A stretch of DNA of 64,000 nucleotides from Cryphonectria parasitica EP155. Lineage: Eukaryota; Ascomycota; Sordariomycetes; Diaporthales; Cryphonectriaceae. Positions within the stretch are counted from its first letter, which is position 1. The number at the start of each line of letters is the position of its first letter. Below, piece by piece: positions 23,090-34,726 of this stretch. The translations under genes and the position numbers were made by a program. The stretch covers positions 490,759-554,758 of the forward strand of contig NW_024468911.1 in assembly GCF_011745365.1 (NCBI RefSeq), in the 5' to 3' direction. The notes beneath the pieces are model-generated. The model was not told the origin of the DNA. It saw nothing but the letters and a program-made list of their open reading frames with translations, and searched no databases.

Positions 23090-24622
23090 ATGGGTTTCTT
23101 TAACAAGTAGGTACCTGTTTCTCTTGGATTCCTCTCCTGTGTGTGTGTGTGTGTGGATAGCCTCTTGAGTTTCGTTGTCCTGAGTCCTTGCTCCTTGCCT
23201 CTAATACCCTCTCTCTCTTCCAACTCCAACATGAAGATCAGTTTGCGCCCTGCCAGAATGATGTCCCCTCAGTCACTTTTCTTAGATTGGCAGGTTGTTT
23301 GCATGCTAATAACAGTCTTTTCAGGATCTTTTTGGGCCTCTGCCTCCTCAGCACTCTGCTGCTGGCTGATGTCCTCGCCATCTCCTCTTCCAAGCGTGGC
23401 CTTGGCTACAACGAGAACATCCCCCTCAAGGTAGGTCCCCATAATAGGTTCCTCTTTCCCACTCACCTACTGTATTCTGTCGCCCCTCCCGTCTTCATCA
23501 TGCAGGAAAATGGTCTATACACCTTCGTACACACACACACCCTCTCTCTGTGTGTCTCTGTGCTCTGAGCACATCCTACATTCCCCATTTCATTTCATCA
23601 CGTTTCTGTCTGACCATCCTGCTCCTGCCTCCTCTGGCTTCCAAAAGGACAAACATACTGACAAAATGCTGCCCCCCGCCGTATCAGGAGTTTGGCGACA
23701 CGGGCACTCAGATCACCTGGCAGTACAACTGGGGCTCCAGCACTGCCCACAAGCAAGGCGCCCGCGAGTACGTCCCGATGCTCTGGAGCAACTACACCGG
23801 CGCCAACGTCACCTGGATGGGTGACGCGCAGGCCTGGCTGACCAACGGCTCGACCCACCTCCTCGCCTTCAACGAGCCTGAGCTGAGCTCCCAGGCCAAC
23901 CTCGCCCCCGCCGACGCCGCCGCCCTGTACCTCCAGTTCCTGCAGCCGTTTGCCGGCCAGGCGAAGCTGGGCGGACCTGCCGTGTCCAATGATGGCTGGG
24001 ACTGGATCAACCAGTTCCTGGGCAACTGCTCCGAGTGCACCATCGATTTTCTGCCCATCCACTGGTATAACCCTTGGAACCTGACGTCGGACCTCGAGAC
24101 CTGGGTTGAGAAGATCTGCGGCCTGCCTGGACGTCGTCCTGTCTGGGTTACCGAGGTAAGTAATTGCTTTCTCCGCTCCCTCCTCTGAAGGTTTCCAGTC
24201 TTTCATCTACCCGTCTTGCCTCTCTATCACCCTTCTTTTACACTTACACAAGAAAACGCCCTGTACTTCACTCTTATCTCTTCTTGGACATAGTTAACTG
24301 ATTCGGACAACCCCTGTCTTTTGTTTCTCCTACGCAGTTCGGCCCACAGAACGCAGCAGCTCTCACCCCAGTCCAACAGAACACCTTCCTCCAGCAAGCC
24401 ATCAACTTCCTGGACAACGAGCCGTGCGTCGAGCGGTATGCCTACTTTGGCTCGGCGGACGGCGACGAGTCACTGCTGGCCAACGGAGGCCCCGCGCTGT
24501 CTACCCTGGGCAAACAATACGCCTATGGCGGTGGAGTTCTTGTCAACACGACCGCAGCAGGTCAGACTCACAAGTGTGCACGCAAGCGAGGACATGGACA
24601 CCATGGCCACCGGCAGCACTGA
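23090..24622 (+). CDS. Secreted GH128-family glycoside hydrolase (Asl1-like beta-glucanase fold)
   Basis: Four exons (23090-23106, 23325-23430, 23688-24155, 24338-24622) encode 291 residues. The first exon is only 17 nt. Splicing builds a signal peptide: MGFFNK, then a hydrophobic core rich in Leu (GLCLLSTLLLADVLA), then a SSSKRGLGYNEN mature start. The TIM-barrel shows ITWQYNW, FVPMLW-like YVPMLW, LAFNEPEL with the probable acid/base Glu104, FLPIHWY, and WVTEFG with the probable nucleophile Glu197, which falls at an exon junction. GH128 enzymes cut beta-1,3-glucan; fission yeast Asl1 is a wall protein. The C-terminus ends in an unusual His/Arg/Lys tail. The introns (218, 257, 182 bp) are far longer than elsewhere in the window and carry TG and AC repeats. 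Confidence 0.88.
23107..23687 (+). repeat. Dinucleotide repeats in long introns of the GH128 gene
   Basis: A (TG)n stretch lies in intron 1 (about 23139-23154) and an (AC)n stretch in intron 2 (about 23528-23540). Both introns exceed 200 bp. Confidence 0.7.
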
Positions 24623-25885
24623 GGACAGAAGCTCTGCCTGGATGACGAGAACAGACTTTCTTGACTGCTCGTTTGTACAATACTTGAATACGGTCTTGGA
24701 CGACCTGCCTTGAGTGTGGGAGGAGGAAGGCTGGGCTGGTAACGGCAGCATGTGGTGGTCCTCCTGTCTGTGCTGGGACCAGTAGGACGAGCTTTTGATA
24801 TGGCACTTTCGTAGTGGTATTCGTGGCGACACGATGCCTGCTGCCTGGACCGTGACTCTAATGAAACACACAATCAACCAATGCCCATTCGACTAAATGG
24901 ATACGTAGAAGTGCAAGGCAAGGCGTTGCATGTATGGACACATCAAAGTAGTCATACTAGGGGCATGAATGACGGCGTCGGGCCCTCGACTTTCTCGAGC
25001 CTGTCTTTGTCAGTGTTGGCGTATTGGCAAGAGAGACAAAGTGCTGTGAACTATGCTCAACATGAATAACAACAATCCCAACATTTAATATCCCCATAGG
25101 TTCATCCGAGCGTTTTCGACAGGAAAGTATAATCTAGAAAGGTTTTCATCATGTAAACAAAGCCCTTATACAAGCCTAGAAAGGGCCGTCCCTCGGGTCT
25201 TTGGTGCTGCAATCTCAGCCAATTCCTGTCTGAACTTGGACGAAGAGAACAGAGACAATTCATGATTTACTCTGTGCATGTTTTCATGTTGAATACAGAA
25301 TTAGTAAACAAGAGCTTTTCTATACAACGGAAGCTTTTCCCCCTCTCGGCTTGACCTCATCTGCAACTCCCAGAGCCGTTTAGACCACCCAAAACTACCT
25401 TTTCAATAATCTTATGACCTGACAAGTGTTAAAGCCCAACATGCCATGAACTTCTTTTGTCTAAGCCCCCTAAGAATATCTGCAGCCATTCTGGTCAGAA
25501 GACTGCGTGAACGTGAATGTTGACATTCACACACATAATGCGGAGGCAACAAGTCAAGGGAAGCATTTGAATCCCGAGATGCAAGAGGTTTCGGAGTTGC
25601 GCAGTAGGCCCAAATGTAAACATGTTAGAAACCTTTTGTAGGAGAACGAACGGATTGATCATGAGCATTTTTTGAGAACCCATGGACAAAGGAACAGGGC
25701 TTGTAAATGATAGTAGAATTTGTGTAGTGCACGGAAAACAAAATATCGAAACACTAGGCCAGGGATAACAGCAGCGTAGTCCAGACGAGCTTGTCGGAAC
25801 GAGGACCGTCGCGTGTTACGCCGTCCATAAGCGTATTTGGGTTGGATGGGTGGAGGTCATGCATCAGCCAGAGAGGGAGCGCCTC
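24623..25885. other. Convergent intergenic region
   Basis: This 1.26-kb spacer lies between the GH128 gene (+) and the acidic protein gene (-). It is fairly AT-rich in its middle (25080-25450). No gene is supported; open frames are short and unconvincing. Confidence 0.6.
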
Positions 25886-27959
25886 TCAGATCTGCATCCT
25901 CCTGACATCAGAGATGCTTCTCTGCCTTTTATGGGAGAGCGAGGGCTCGACCCTCATGCTGGAAGCCTTGCGCTTCATAGCCATAGCCTCCAGCGGACTC
26001 TTGGCAGGCATTTTCTTGTGACGACGTTCTGGGGTCAAAGGCGTATTCGCCACACTAAGGGACCCATGTTTGAGACCGCGCAGGGCGCCAACTGTGTACG
26101 AGTTCGAGAAGTCAATGGAGTCCTCGGTAGCCTCGCCATTCAAGATCAGTTTCCGCTGCATCTGATTAATGCGGAAGGCCCCCACTGAGCGTGTGTTTGT
26201 CAAATGATCCAGAAGATCGCCGCTGGCGCCAGTGAAGAGCCTACCGTCGGTGCTCGCGGCCATAGAGGAGCGACGTGACGGTGTCTCGACACCGTCTGTG
26301 TTGGCCCCGTCTGCATTGTCGCCTTCCCCATCCTCGGCCTCAGAGTTGCCGTCGAAAATAATAAAGTCGTCAATGTCTAGATTCTTCTCTTCAGGGTCTT
26401 CTTCTCCATCGCCCAGGTAGGATGAGTCCTCACTAGGGGCATTGCCAATACCTAGCGGGAGAGACCAGAAGGGGTCCGTTGGCTTCATCATCTGACCCGG
26501 CGCAAGAGAAGCCAAGGAGTCTCCTCCCTGCCAGAAGCCCATCATTTCGAGCGGTAGATCGATGTTTAGAGCAGGGTTTACCGGAGATGACCCGGTGGCT
26601 GCCATCCTGGGCAACGAGAAGTAGTCGGATGGAATCTGGTCAAGTAGACGTTTTCTCCGAGGCGTGAAAATCATCATCTTTCGGGTGTGCGGGTTCAGGA
26701 CGCAAATCGGTTTCTTGGTGGGGCGGACAGGAAGCCGGCCAGTGTGCGACATGGCTTCACCCGCCTTGTTGCCCTCACCAGCCTCCGTATCGGACCCTGC
26801 TCCCGGTGAAGCGCCTTGTTGTTTAACAGGAGTCACATTCCTGCGAGAGATAAGTGTGGGCTTGTCATCGTCGGTGGTGTCACCGTCAGCTACCGGCTCT
26901 CAGGTTAGCTTCTTGTACAAATACCCATGCAGCCACAGCGTCAGTCTCCATCGACTCACAGTCATAACCCTCGGACTCCTCTTCATCTTCCTCATCTTCT
27001 AGATCGACAGCGATGGGCTCAACAGCGTCACTGTCAGCAGCATCGGGCTGACCACCGTATCCCCGGTTCTGTCCCCACGTCTCATCCCGTTCAGGGACTG
27101 GCGTGCGCGGCTCCTGCGAGTCCCTGAATCCAATGAGCTCGCCCCCGCCAAATTCGCGGTTGTCGAGGGGGAAGTCAGGGACCTCGCTCAAGTCACGCTC
27201 GCGGTCTGATAGCTCTTCAGCTTCAGCCGCTTCTGTATGATCCCAAAAGCTCAGGGAGACGGACGAGTTGTCATCGTCGTCGTCGTCCTGCTCGATTTCA
27301 CGGCGGAAACAGGGGTCAAGTGATTGCTGAGAAACAAAGATGTCGGGGAAGAAATCATCGTGATCAGTCTCGTCCGATTCGGACTCTGACTCGGGCACAC
27401 CTGTAAAGCGAACATGACGCTGGACTGGAGATTCCAAATCCGCTGCTAAGGAAGTATCCATTGGGGCAGCGGCGGGCTCGTCTTCCATAGGAAAGCCATT
27501 CCAGCTTTCGCTGTCATTGCTGCTCTCCTCTGCAGCATCGTTAAAATCAATGTCGCTAGAAAAGCTCTGCATACCTTGCTGCGAGGCGCTGGTCTCGTCG
27601 TCGTCGGACTGGTCATTGTCCGCATCGGCAGCAGCGTCATCTTGGTACTCGAAAATACCCATGAAACCCGGCCGAGGGGAGCTGGCAAAGGCATCTCGGC
27701 CTTGATGCCATTCATTGGAAATGATATGCTCCTCCTCGGCCGCAAAGACATGTTCCTCGTCGTCATCATCTGAATCACTGACATCGTCGACGGCGGAGTA
27801 GCCGTCCTCGTCAGAGAGGTCGGCTGGGGAGGACAGAGATGAGGACGAGTCGCGGCGCGCCTGGGGCACGGGATTCTTGGGTCCCTTCAGCGGACGCTTG
27901 TTGACACCCTTGACGGACTTGCCACCCTTGGCTGCCCGTTTGATCTTGATCTTGGGCAT
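25886..27959 (-). CDS. Uncharacterised acidic, probably nuclear fungal protein
   Basis: Two exons (27959-26960 and 26889-25886, with a 70-bp intron) encode 667 residues. The start is placed at MPKIKIKRAAKGGK because a very basic, nuclear-localisation-like block begins there; upstream codons are low-complexity Ser. The first half is highly acidic with Asp/Glu/Ser runs (DSDDDDEEH, EQDDDDDDNSS) and short hydrophobic blocks (GFMGIFEYQDD, RHVRFTGVPES). The second half begins DKPTLISRRNVTPV and contains the best candidate conserved core, CVLNPHTRKMMIFTPRRKRLL, followed by acidic and Ser-rich sequence. The phase-1 junction joins GYD to SDGDTTDDD. I recognise no named domain. Composition fits a chromatin- or transcription-associated protein, but that is inference. 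Confidence 0.8.
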
Positions 27960-29954
27960 GTCGGAATAGTTGTAAAATGGAAATCCAAATGAGAGACTTG
28001 GACCACTAAAATGTTTGCTCAATGCTGGAGCAGGTTGATCGAGTTCGAGAGAGGTATTCTTGGAGGAGGAGCAGGAGGACGAGGAGGACGAGGAGGACGA
28101 GGAGGGAAAGGAGTGTAGCGGGTTGCAAAGTGCTGGATCGATTGTCGAAGCCCCTTGGGACAGAATGTGTGTGTGGTTGTCTGTGCTGTTGACTTTCAAG
28201 AGACAGGCCTTTCTAGCTGTCGAAGCGCCCTGGTGATGAGACTGGGCTCAGGACGTGCGGAAATGGTCTGGGAAACTTCGTCGAAGAGTCGGTTTACTCG
28301 ATGATGCTGTGTGACTACGAGACCCAACGGTCGAGTGTAGCACCCGACCAAGGGCCTCGTAGTGGGAATTTACAGCTCAGCGACAACCGAAAACATCTTG
28401 ACAATGGGTGGGCTCGACGAAGTTGAATGCAGTTCTGTTGATATACTGTATATGAGTAATAGGGCGACTTCGTTGTCTTGCAGATGTTTGATCTTGATGA
28501 TCAAGAATCAGAGAAGGAGCAGGAGGGGAAGAAGAGGGAGAGGTCAGAGGCCAGGGGAGGGGTACTAAGTAGCCTAGCATACTGTAGACAACTTTTTTTT
28601 TTCTTTTTTCTTCCTTCCCTCCCTCTTCCTCCTTCCGTCCCTTGGCCCTTCAATCAAGCACTCCCCCGATTGTACCAGTATTCACAGCGGGCCGGGTAGC
28701 AGGCAGTACGACATCTGGACCCGTGGAGAACTTTTTTCATATTTGGTGGGGTACTTTAGGGCACTAAGATGAAAATTGGCTGCAGTGATTGGTCAACCCG
28801 CTCCAGCACCCGGATCATGCTGCGGTAGGGGTAGCTAGCATATCCCTGCTAGGATGCCCTGCAGGTACCTCTCCATCCTTTACTTGCGCATGCTGCCGTC
28901 TCTGGGAACCTGAGAAGATACTTTCACAAGGTTGGATGAGAGTGGTCAGTTCCCAAAGTGCCTGCTATGTGACATGTGCTACTACTATGGTTCCATAGGA
29001 CTGGCAGTAGTGACAAATGCTGTTGTATGGTGCCAAAGCTTGCATTGATGATTGCTTCAACCTTCAATGATGACTGTGAATCACAGCACCCACCATCACT
29101 CTGCATTGCAACCCTCCAGCTGCCACATGGTGTGGTCCTCCTATGATCCTGCTGCCTTGTCTACAAAGTGGTAATTCCTCATCTTCGTTAGTTCGCCCAA
29201 GTGCATCCAACCAGGTGAAACGGCACCCACCCTGTCCATAAGCTCGCCTCCCGAACAACGATTCACATCAGCCGCTGATGACTCTTCAAATCATGGAGCC
29301 ATAAGCTATGCTTGTGATGCCATGACCACCCTTATGGAGCAGCACAGCAGGGTCGCAGGGGTTTGGTGTGTAGGAGACTAGGTGTACAATGCAGCCACGC
29401 CTGACAATCGGGTCTGAAATACGGGCACTGCCCTGTTGCCCCGTACCAGCGCATGGGACAGCATGGGGGAGGATCCCGTCCGGCCGTCCAATCGAAAGCC
29501 GGCCTCAACGTCGTCACCGCCAGTTTGCAAGCAAGGGACATTCGGGGCTTCTGAGCATTGATGTTACCTCGTAATAGAAAAAAAGGTTCACCATGGCTCA
29601 CCTCTGTCTCTATCATGGTGCTGAATGTGTACTGCGGGCTCCCAGCTGTTACTACTGAGTACCAGCACGAAAACGACTCATCACCCGATGGAGGTGGACA
29701 GACATTTTCCCTCAAGAGGAAAGCCCAGCCAGTCTAGAGTGACGACACAGCTGGAGTCAATCTCATCGCGCGCCCCACCTTGAATCTTGACGACTGGGAA
29801 AATCATTCCCTGTGGGCGGCAGCTCAGGATGCGCCCGATTGACGAGTCACCTTCTAGCATGATCATCTGCAGGTGGCGCTTGAACGCTGAATTCTCTGGC
29901 CAGCAGCGTGCCAAGCAGTAACCCATCAACAAGAGAGGCAGTCAGGTTTTTGAC

Positions 29955-29993
29955 GCCCTGGCGAGGCCCTGGCGAGGCCCTGGCGTGGCCCTG
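29955..29993 (+). repeat. 11-bp tandem repeat, 3.5 copies
   Basis: The unit GCCCTGGCGAG is present at 29955, 29966 and 29977 (third copy with one A-to-T change), followed by a partial fourth copy (GCCCTG). Confidence 0.9.
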
Positions 29994-30259
29994 GATGCCC
30001 CGCGAAATGGCTCGAGCGTGTCGTACTCGTCGATGAAGCACGCTGTAGGCACGAGCCAGCAAAAGCCCAGGCTAGTATTGAGCGTGCCTAGACCAGACAC
30101 TTTATTGTTTCTGCGTCCCCTAATTTGTCTTCTGACGCCTTGCGGCTCCTCTTGCTTTCCCCCCAGTGAGACACGGAGTTGAAGTCCATGTACAGTACCC
30201 AAGTTCATTCTAGCGGCTGAAAATCGGTTCCTCAAATGGCATGATGTGGAACGTACCCT

Positions 30260-30308
30260 AAAAAAAAAACAAAAAAAAAAAAACGGTTCGCCTCGTCAGA
30301 TGAGGCGA
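30260..30308. repeat. Poly-A tract with adjacent 7-bp-stem hairpin
   Basis: A9-C-A13 on the plus strand is followed within a few bases by the inverted repeat TCGCCTC...GAGGCGA (30288-30294 and 30302-30308, 7-nt loop). Read on the minus strand this is a hairpin followed by a T13 tract. Confidence 0.7.
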
Positions 30309-31824
30309 GCAGTCGCCTGGCGGCTATCCTAAATGTTTTCAAGAGATGCCGCCGGTCAACAAGATGCAAAGATTATGTGAATTCAGTGGGACCCCTTGCA
30401 TTATGCACTCGGGGCATCTGAGAATTCAGCAAGTTGCCCGTCGAGTTGTTTCAGAATTACGTTTCTCACGTCCAGGATTGCATTGTACAACGGTAGATTG
30501 CATTCCCAAGACCGTTCCGCGACCCTGAGATGGTGTACTGCGGGCCAGCTACCCACCCGCGGTGTGTGGACCAGAACTGGAGGTCTCTATCCCTGCTCTC
30601 CTCCGCCTTACATCCTCTCTGGTGGGCATATGAGTCTGGGATCAGACCGAGGCTTTTTGATGCCTCATTTGCGCAAAGTCACTGATTCGTCTTCTTCGAT
30701 ATCATTTTGAAGCTTCTCGGCCAGAAACGTCACTTGACTGGTCTCTAAAGATCTGTGTACCTGCGCAGTGTGGTGAAGCTGTAGGTATGCAGTAGTACGT
30801 AGACTTCGTTCTCAAAAAGAGTTTGGCTGCGTTTCAAACCCGCTCAGATGAGCAGTTCTGGAGCCAAAGTTGGAACGCAACGGATGACCAACCCGGAAGA
30901 CACTCATCACAAAATGTGCGCCTAGACCTGAATGGGAATGCAGCCGGCCAGAAATGCCGCCCATTGAGGCCGAGACAACACATACGCTTTGTTGCGCTGT
31001 TGACTAATTGTGTACTCTAGAGTCACCCGAATGAGATGATGGCTCAATGACTTACTTTCGTGTACATAAAACTATATTGTCCTATGGTACAGTATCATTT
31101 CAAGAAATAACGGGGGCTATCAAACGACATACAGCCATGAGCCACGTAGCGGACAGGGCAGTGAGGCAGGGTGGAACTGTGGATCTGCCAAATCACTGCG
31201 GCTCTGGGTGGGCCTTGCCAGGATGGGGTACAGTTAAAGAAGGAAGAGAAAAGAGAGAGTGGCCTTGGAGTTTTGGAATGGGACCAACCATCCTCATTTT
31301 GAAAATTCCAGAAGAAGAAGCCGTGTTGGCGAGCGTCAGGTGAGCTACCATGGCAGTTTTAGTGGGGAGGGGAAAACAAAAGAATGTTAAGAGCCTGTAC
31401 ACTGGAATGGTGGGCCACCCAGCAAGGCTCTTAACTGGCTGCTTATATAAGGTTGCATCCTGTTGTTATCGCCTATTCTTGAACTGCTCTTATCAGCGCA
31501 GTTGCTCGGCAGCGAATCAATAATGACGTTCAGGCCAAATACGTACCGCGTCGCACGCCGCACTTAGACCTTTGATTGAGATGGAATTTGGCCCAACTCT
31601 GCAAGTACGGGTCAGAAAACAAGCTACCGCACCCCTCCAACATATATTCTTCTTCAGCACATCCATCCACCTGGTCTTGGAAATATCTCGTTGCGTGAAA
31701 GATTTTTCTTGGTGCTCGAGCAGCGCGCTTCGGCATTCTGAACCCCAGCCACCTTAAATTAGCATACTGAACTGAGGGCATCCCTAGAGGGGTTGCAACC
31801 ACAAGGACACGCCTCATCATCACC

Positions 31825-34726
31825 ATGGGCGACTCGTCTGTGGGCTCGGGCGCTGGCCACAATTCGTCGAACAACCTGTTTCAGGTTTATCTTCGTCTTC
31901 GACCACCTCCTGTTGTTGGGCTGTCCTCTGACGCCGAACGATTCATCATTGTCGACCGCCCTGCAGCTGATGCCTCTTCGACAGCACCCACCCACATCAC
32001 CCTCAGCCCCCCCAACGACCGCCGACGCGCCGTTGAGAAATTCGCCTTCACCCACGTCTTTGAAGAGGATGCCACCCAGCTCGACGTCTTTCATTGTACC
32101 AATGTCGTGCCTCTCGTAGAGGGTATCCTCGCCCCACATGGCAGAGAAGGCACAGACGCCCTGCTGGCAACGCTGGGTATGACTGGATCTGGAAAGGTAC
32201 TGTACCTGAAGAATCCCTCACTGCCTCAAAAATTCGAGTCTACGAGCGCCGCATCATGGACGCCAAGCTTGCTGACACAATTCAACAAAACACACAGTCG
32301 CATACAATGCTCGGCTCTCGGTCACAGCGCGGACTGACGCAGCTGGCTCTCGACCTCCTCTTCCGATCTATCGGAGACAACATCGCCGAGGTTAACTCTG
32401 ATAGCGCACTTGAGACATCCATCAAAACCTCTGATGCCTCTGAGGCAAGTATATCCAGCGCCACAGCCTTCATCGAGGCCATCTATGGAGACGCTTCGGG
32501 CCAGGCTCAACCGCCCACCCGAGCACAGACTCCACAACTTGTACGAGCACACGATTTTCCTTCTGCTGTTGATGCGCCCCGCGCAAATGCTTTCTACTCC
32601 GAGCTCTCACAGGTGCAAGAGAAGGAGGCGCCCGTACTCACCCCCAAGACTGTACGGGCGGTCCTCAAAGAAGACTACACTGTCTCCTCGCCCTGCACTC
32701 CAGAACTGCTGCGTCGTGGCCTACCTGCCCTATCCTATGGCAGCCGTCAGCCACTGCAGACGAAGTATGGCAGTCTCAATACCCCCAGCAGGTCTCCTTC
32801 GAGGCATTACATGAGCCTCACTGCTTCCACACAACAGAAGAAGAGATGTACTAAAACCGCCTCCCTGAAGGGCGACCACTTAGTGCCGCTGACTCCACGC
32901 CGACACCTGGCCCGACCTTCCACACTGCCTCAGGTTCCAGATATTAGCACCATCAACGTTCCATGCGATCCTGCGGCCGAGTACATCGTACTCATGTCGA
33001 TGTATGAGGTATACAATGACCGAATTTTTGACCTGCTCATGCCCCCAGTTAGATCTTCTACTACGAAGGAGTTTCGACGAAGGCCGCTGTTGTTCAAGCC
33101 AACCGAGCTGTCGCCCGACCGAAAGGTGGTGGCTGGCCTCCGCAAGATCATGTGCTCGGACTTTCATCAGGCTATGATGGTGCTTGAGGCTGGCCTACAC
33201 GAGCGACGTGTTGCAGGTACTGTCAGCAACAGTGTCAGTTCCCGGAGCCACGGATTCTTCTGCATCGAAGTTATGAAGCGGAAGAGGTCGGTCAGCAAAC
33301 GACATCGTTATCCCTGGAGTGGCAACACCCTCACCATTGTGGATCTCGCCGGTAGCGAGAGGGCTCGAGATGCAAAGACCGCAGGGGCCACGCTTGCAGA
33401 GGCGGGTAAAATCAACGAGTCGCTGATGTATCTGGGCCAGTGCTTACAGATGCAGAGCGATATCGGCAGTAACAGCAAGGTATGGCCTCAGGGCTCACCC
33501 CTTTCTACATGAGCGATAGGCTGACTCGACCACTCGTACAGCCGAGTATTGTGCCATTTAGACAGTGCAAGCTCACCGAGCTGCTGTTCTCAAACTCGTT
33601 TCCATCCTCGTCGTCGCTCAGTCAGTCTCAGATGACACGGCGCAACCCGCAGAAAGCTGTGATGATCGTAACAGCGGACGCAAGTGGTGACTATAATGCT
33701 ACATCCCAGATTCTCCGCTATAGCGCCCTGGCACGAGAGGTCACGATCCCTCGAAACCCATCGATCTCCGAGGCTATGCTCCAAGTCGACAATACAGCGG
33801 AAGGTCCAAGCACCTACGACAGTGGGGGCCCAGTTCTGTCTCCAGCTTGGGGTCTTCATCGACCGCCTTGCCTGCTTTCTAGCACCACGACGCAGGGCCA
33901 TACCGTGGCGCGAGACTTTTCTCCCACGAGCATGACGTCTTCGGAAGATCGCGTCACGATGGAGCATGCTGCGCTCGAGATTTCTCGACTATCCGAAGAG
34001 ACTAGGCATCTCCGAGAGTCTCTCTTGCGCGAGCAAGAGGCACGAGCTGCCGCCGAGACGCACCTGCTTTCAATCCAGGATAAGATGTTAGAGCTCGAGC
34101 AGGCAGTGCGTGAGGACTGCGTCGCCGAATTCGAGCAGCGTCTTGCTGTAGAGCTCGCCCGGTGGAAGGCAGGCATGCAGATGGCAATTGAGAGAGGCGA
34201 GGAGCACTGGGATAGAAAGATGGCGGTCTTCGAGAGAGGCTTGGCGGATCACCCTGCCGAGCCCGAGGCTGTCGGAAGTGTCGATATGGACGCGTGTGAC
34301 AACAAGGAGAACATCCTCACAGAATCGCTTGAGGAGGAGAATGCAAGGCTGCGCCGTGAGGTGATGATCTTGAAGAGGGAGCTCGCTGGAAAGAGTCCGA
34401 CCAAGCGGATGCCCTTAATGGAGAGAGACGACTTCACAACCAGTGCCAACGGCAGCCCTCTGTCGATGTACACAAGGCAAGTGAGCCGAAACATGAGCAA
34501 CGAGAACATCCAAGGCGAGATCCTACATCGGCGAATCGAGGACCTCACGTTGCACTCCGGTGGTACCGGGGAACGGAAGCCCAGAAAGGGCAACAGAAGT
34601 GAGAACAGCAGCCGAGGCAACAGCAACAGCCGCGTCGAGGGGACAGGGACACCCACGAAGAGGCTCAGAAAGCTGACAACAAGGAAGTGGGAGGGAGGCT
34701 TGGGTGTGGAGGATGATCCTTTCTGA
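31825..34726 (+). CDS. Kinesin motor protein, divergent, possibly kinesin-6 (MKLP/KIF20-like)
   Basis: Three exons (31825-32196, 32298-33479, 33542-34726) encode 912 residues. Motor motifs: QVYLRLRPP near the N-terminus, P-loop GMTGSGKSHTML at about residues 118-129 restored across intron 1, YEVYNDRIFDLL, switch I NSVSSRSH at about 434-441, switch II LTIVDLAGSERA at about 467-478, INESLMYLGQCLQ, and VPFRQCKLTELLFSN restored across intron 2. After the motor comes a predicted coiled coil (EISRLSEETRHLRESLLRE and following) and a basic Ser-rich tail. The distance from P-loop to switch I is about 310 residues, against roughly 110 in conventional kinesin, so a large insertion of low complexity sits in the motor. 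A PFRQCKLTELLF block and a large motor insertion fit kinesin-6, a cytokinesis/spindle midzone motor, but subfamily assignment is tentative. Confidence 0.9.

Larger units (their letters stand above)
27960..31824. other. 3.9-kb gene-free region upstream of the acidic protein and kinesin genes
   Basis: No gene is supported. The stretch contains a (CTC/GAG)-rich segment at about 28060-28105, a T9/T6 tract near 28590, a four-copy 11-bp tandem repeat (29955-29993), and an A9-C-A13 tract with a flanking hairpin (30260-30308). A TATATAAGG box lies at about 31444, some 380 bp before the kinesin start. Open frames are short, mutually overlapping and have no recognisable family. Confidence 0.6.

Noticed and set aside
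28200..31500. Degenerate RIP-affected transposon
   Set aside because: Base composition is not strongly AT-biased and I see no terminal repeats, reverse transcriptase or transposase remnants.
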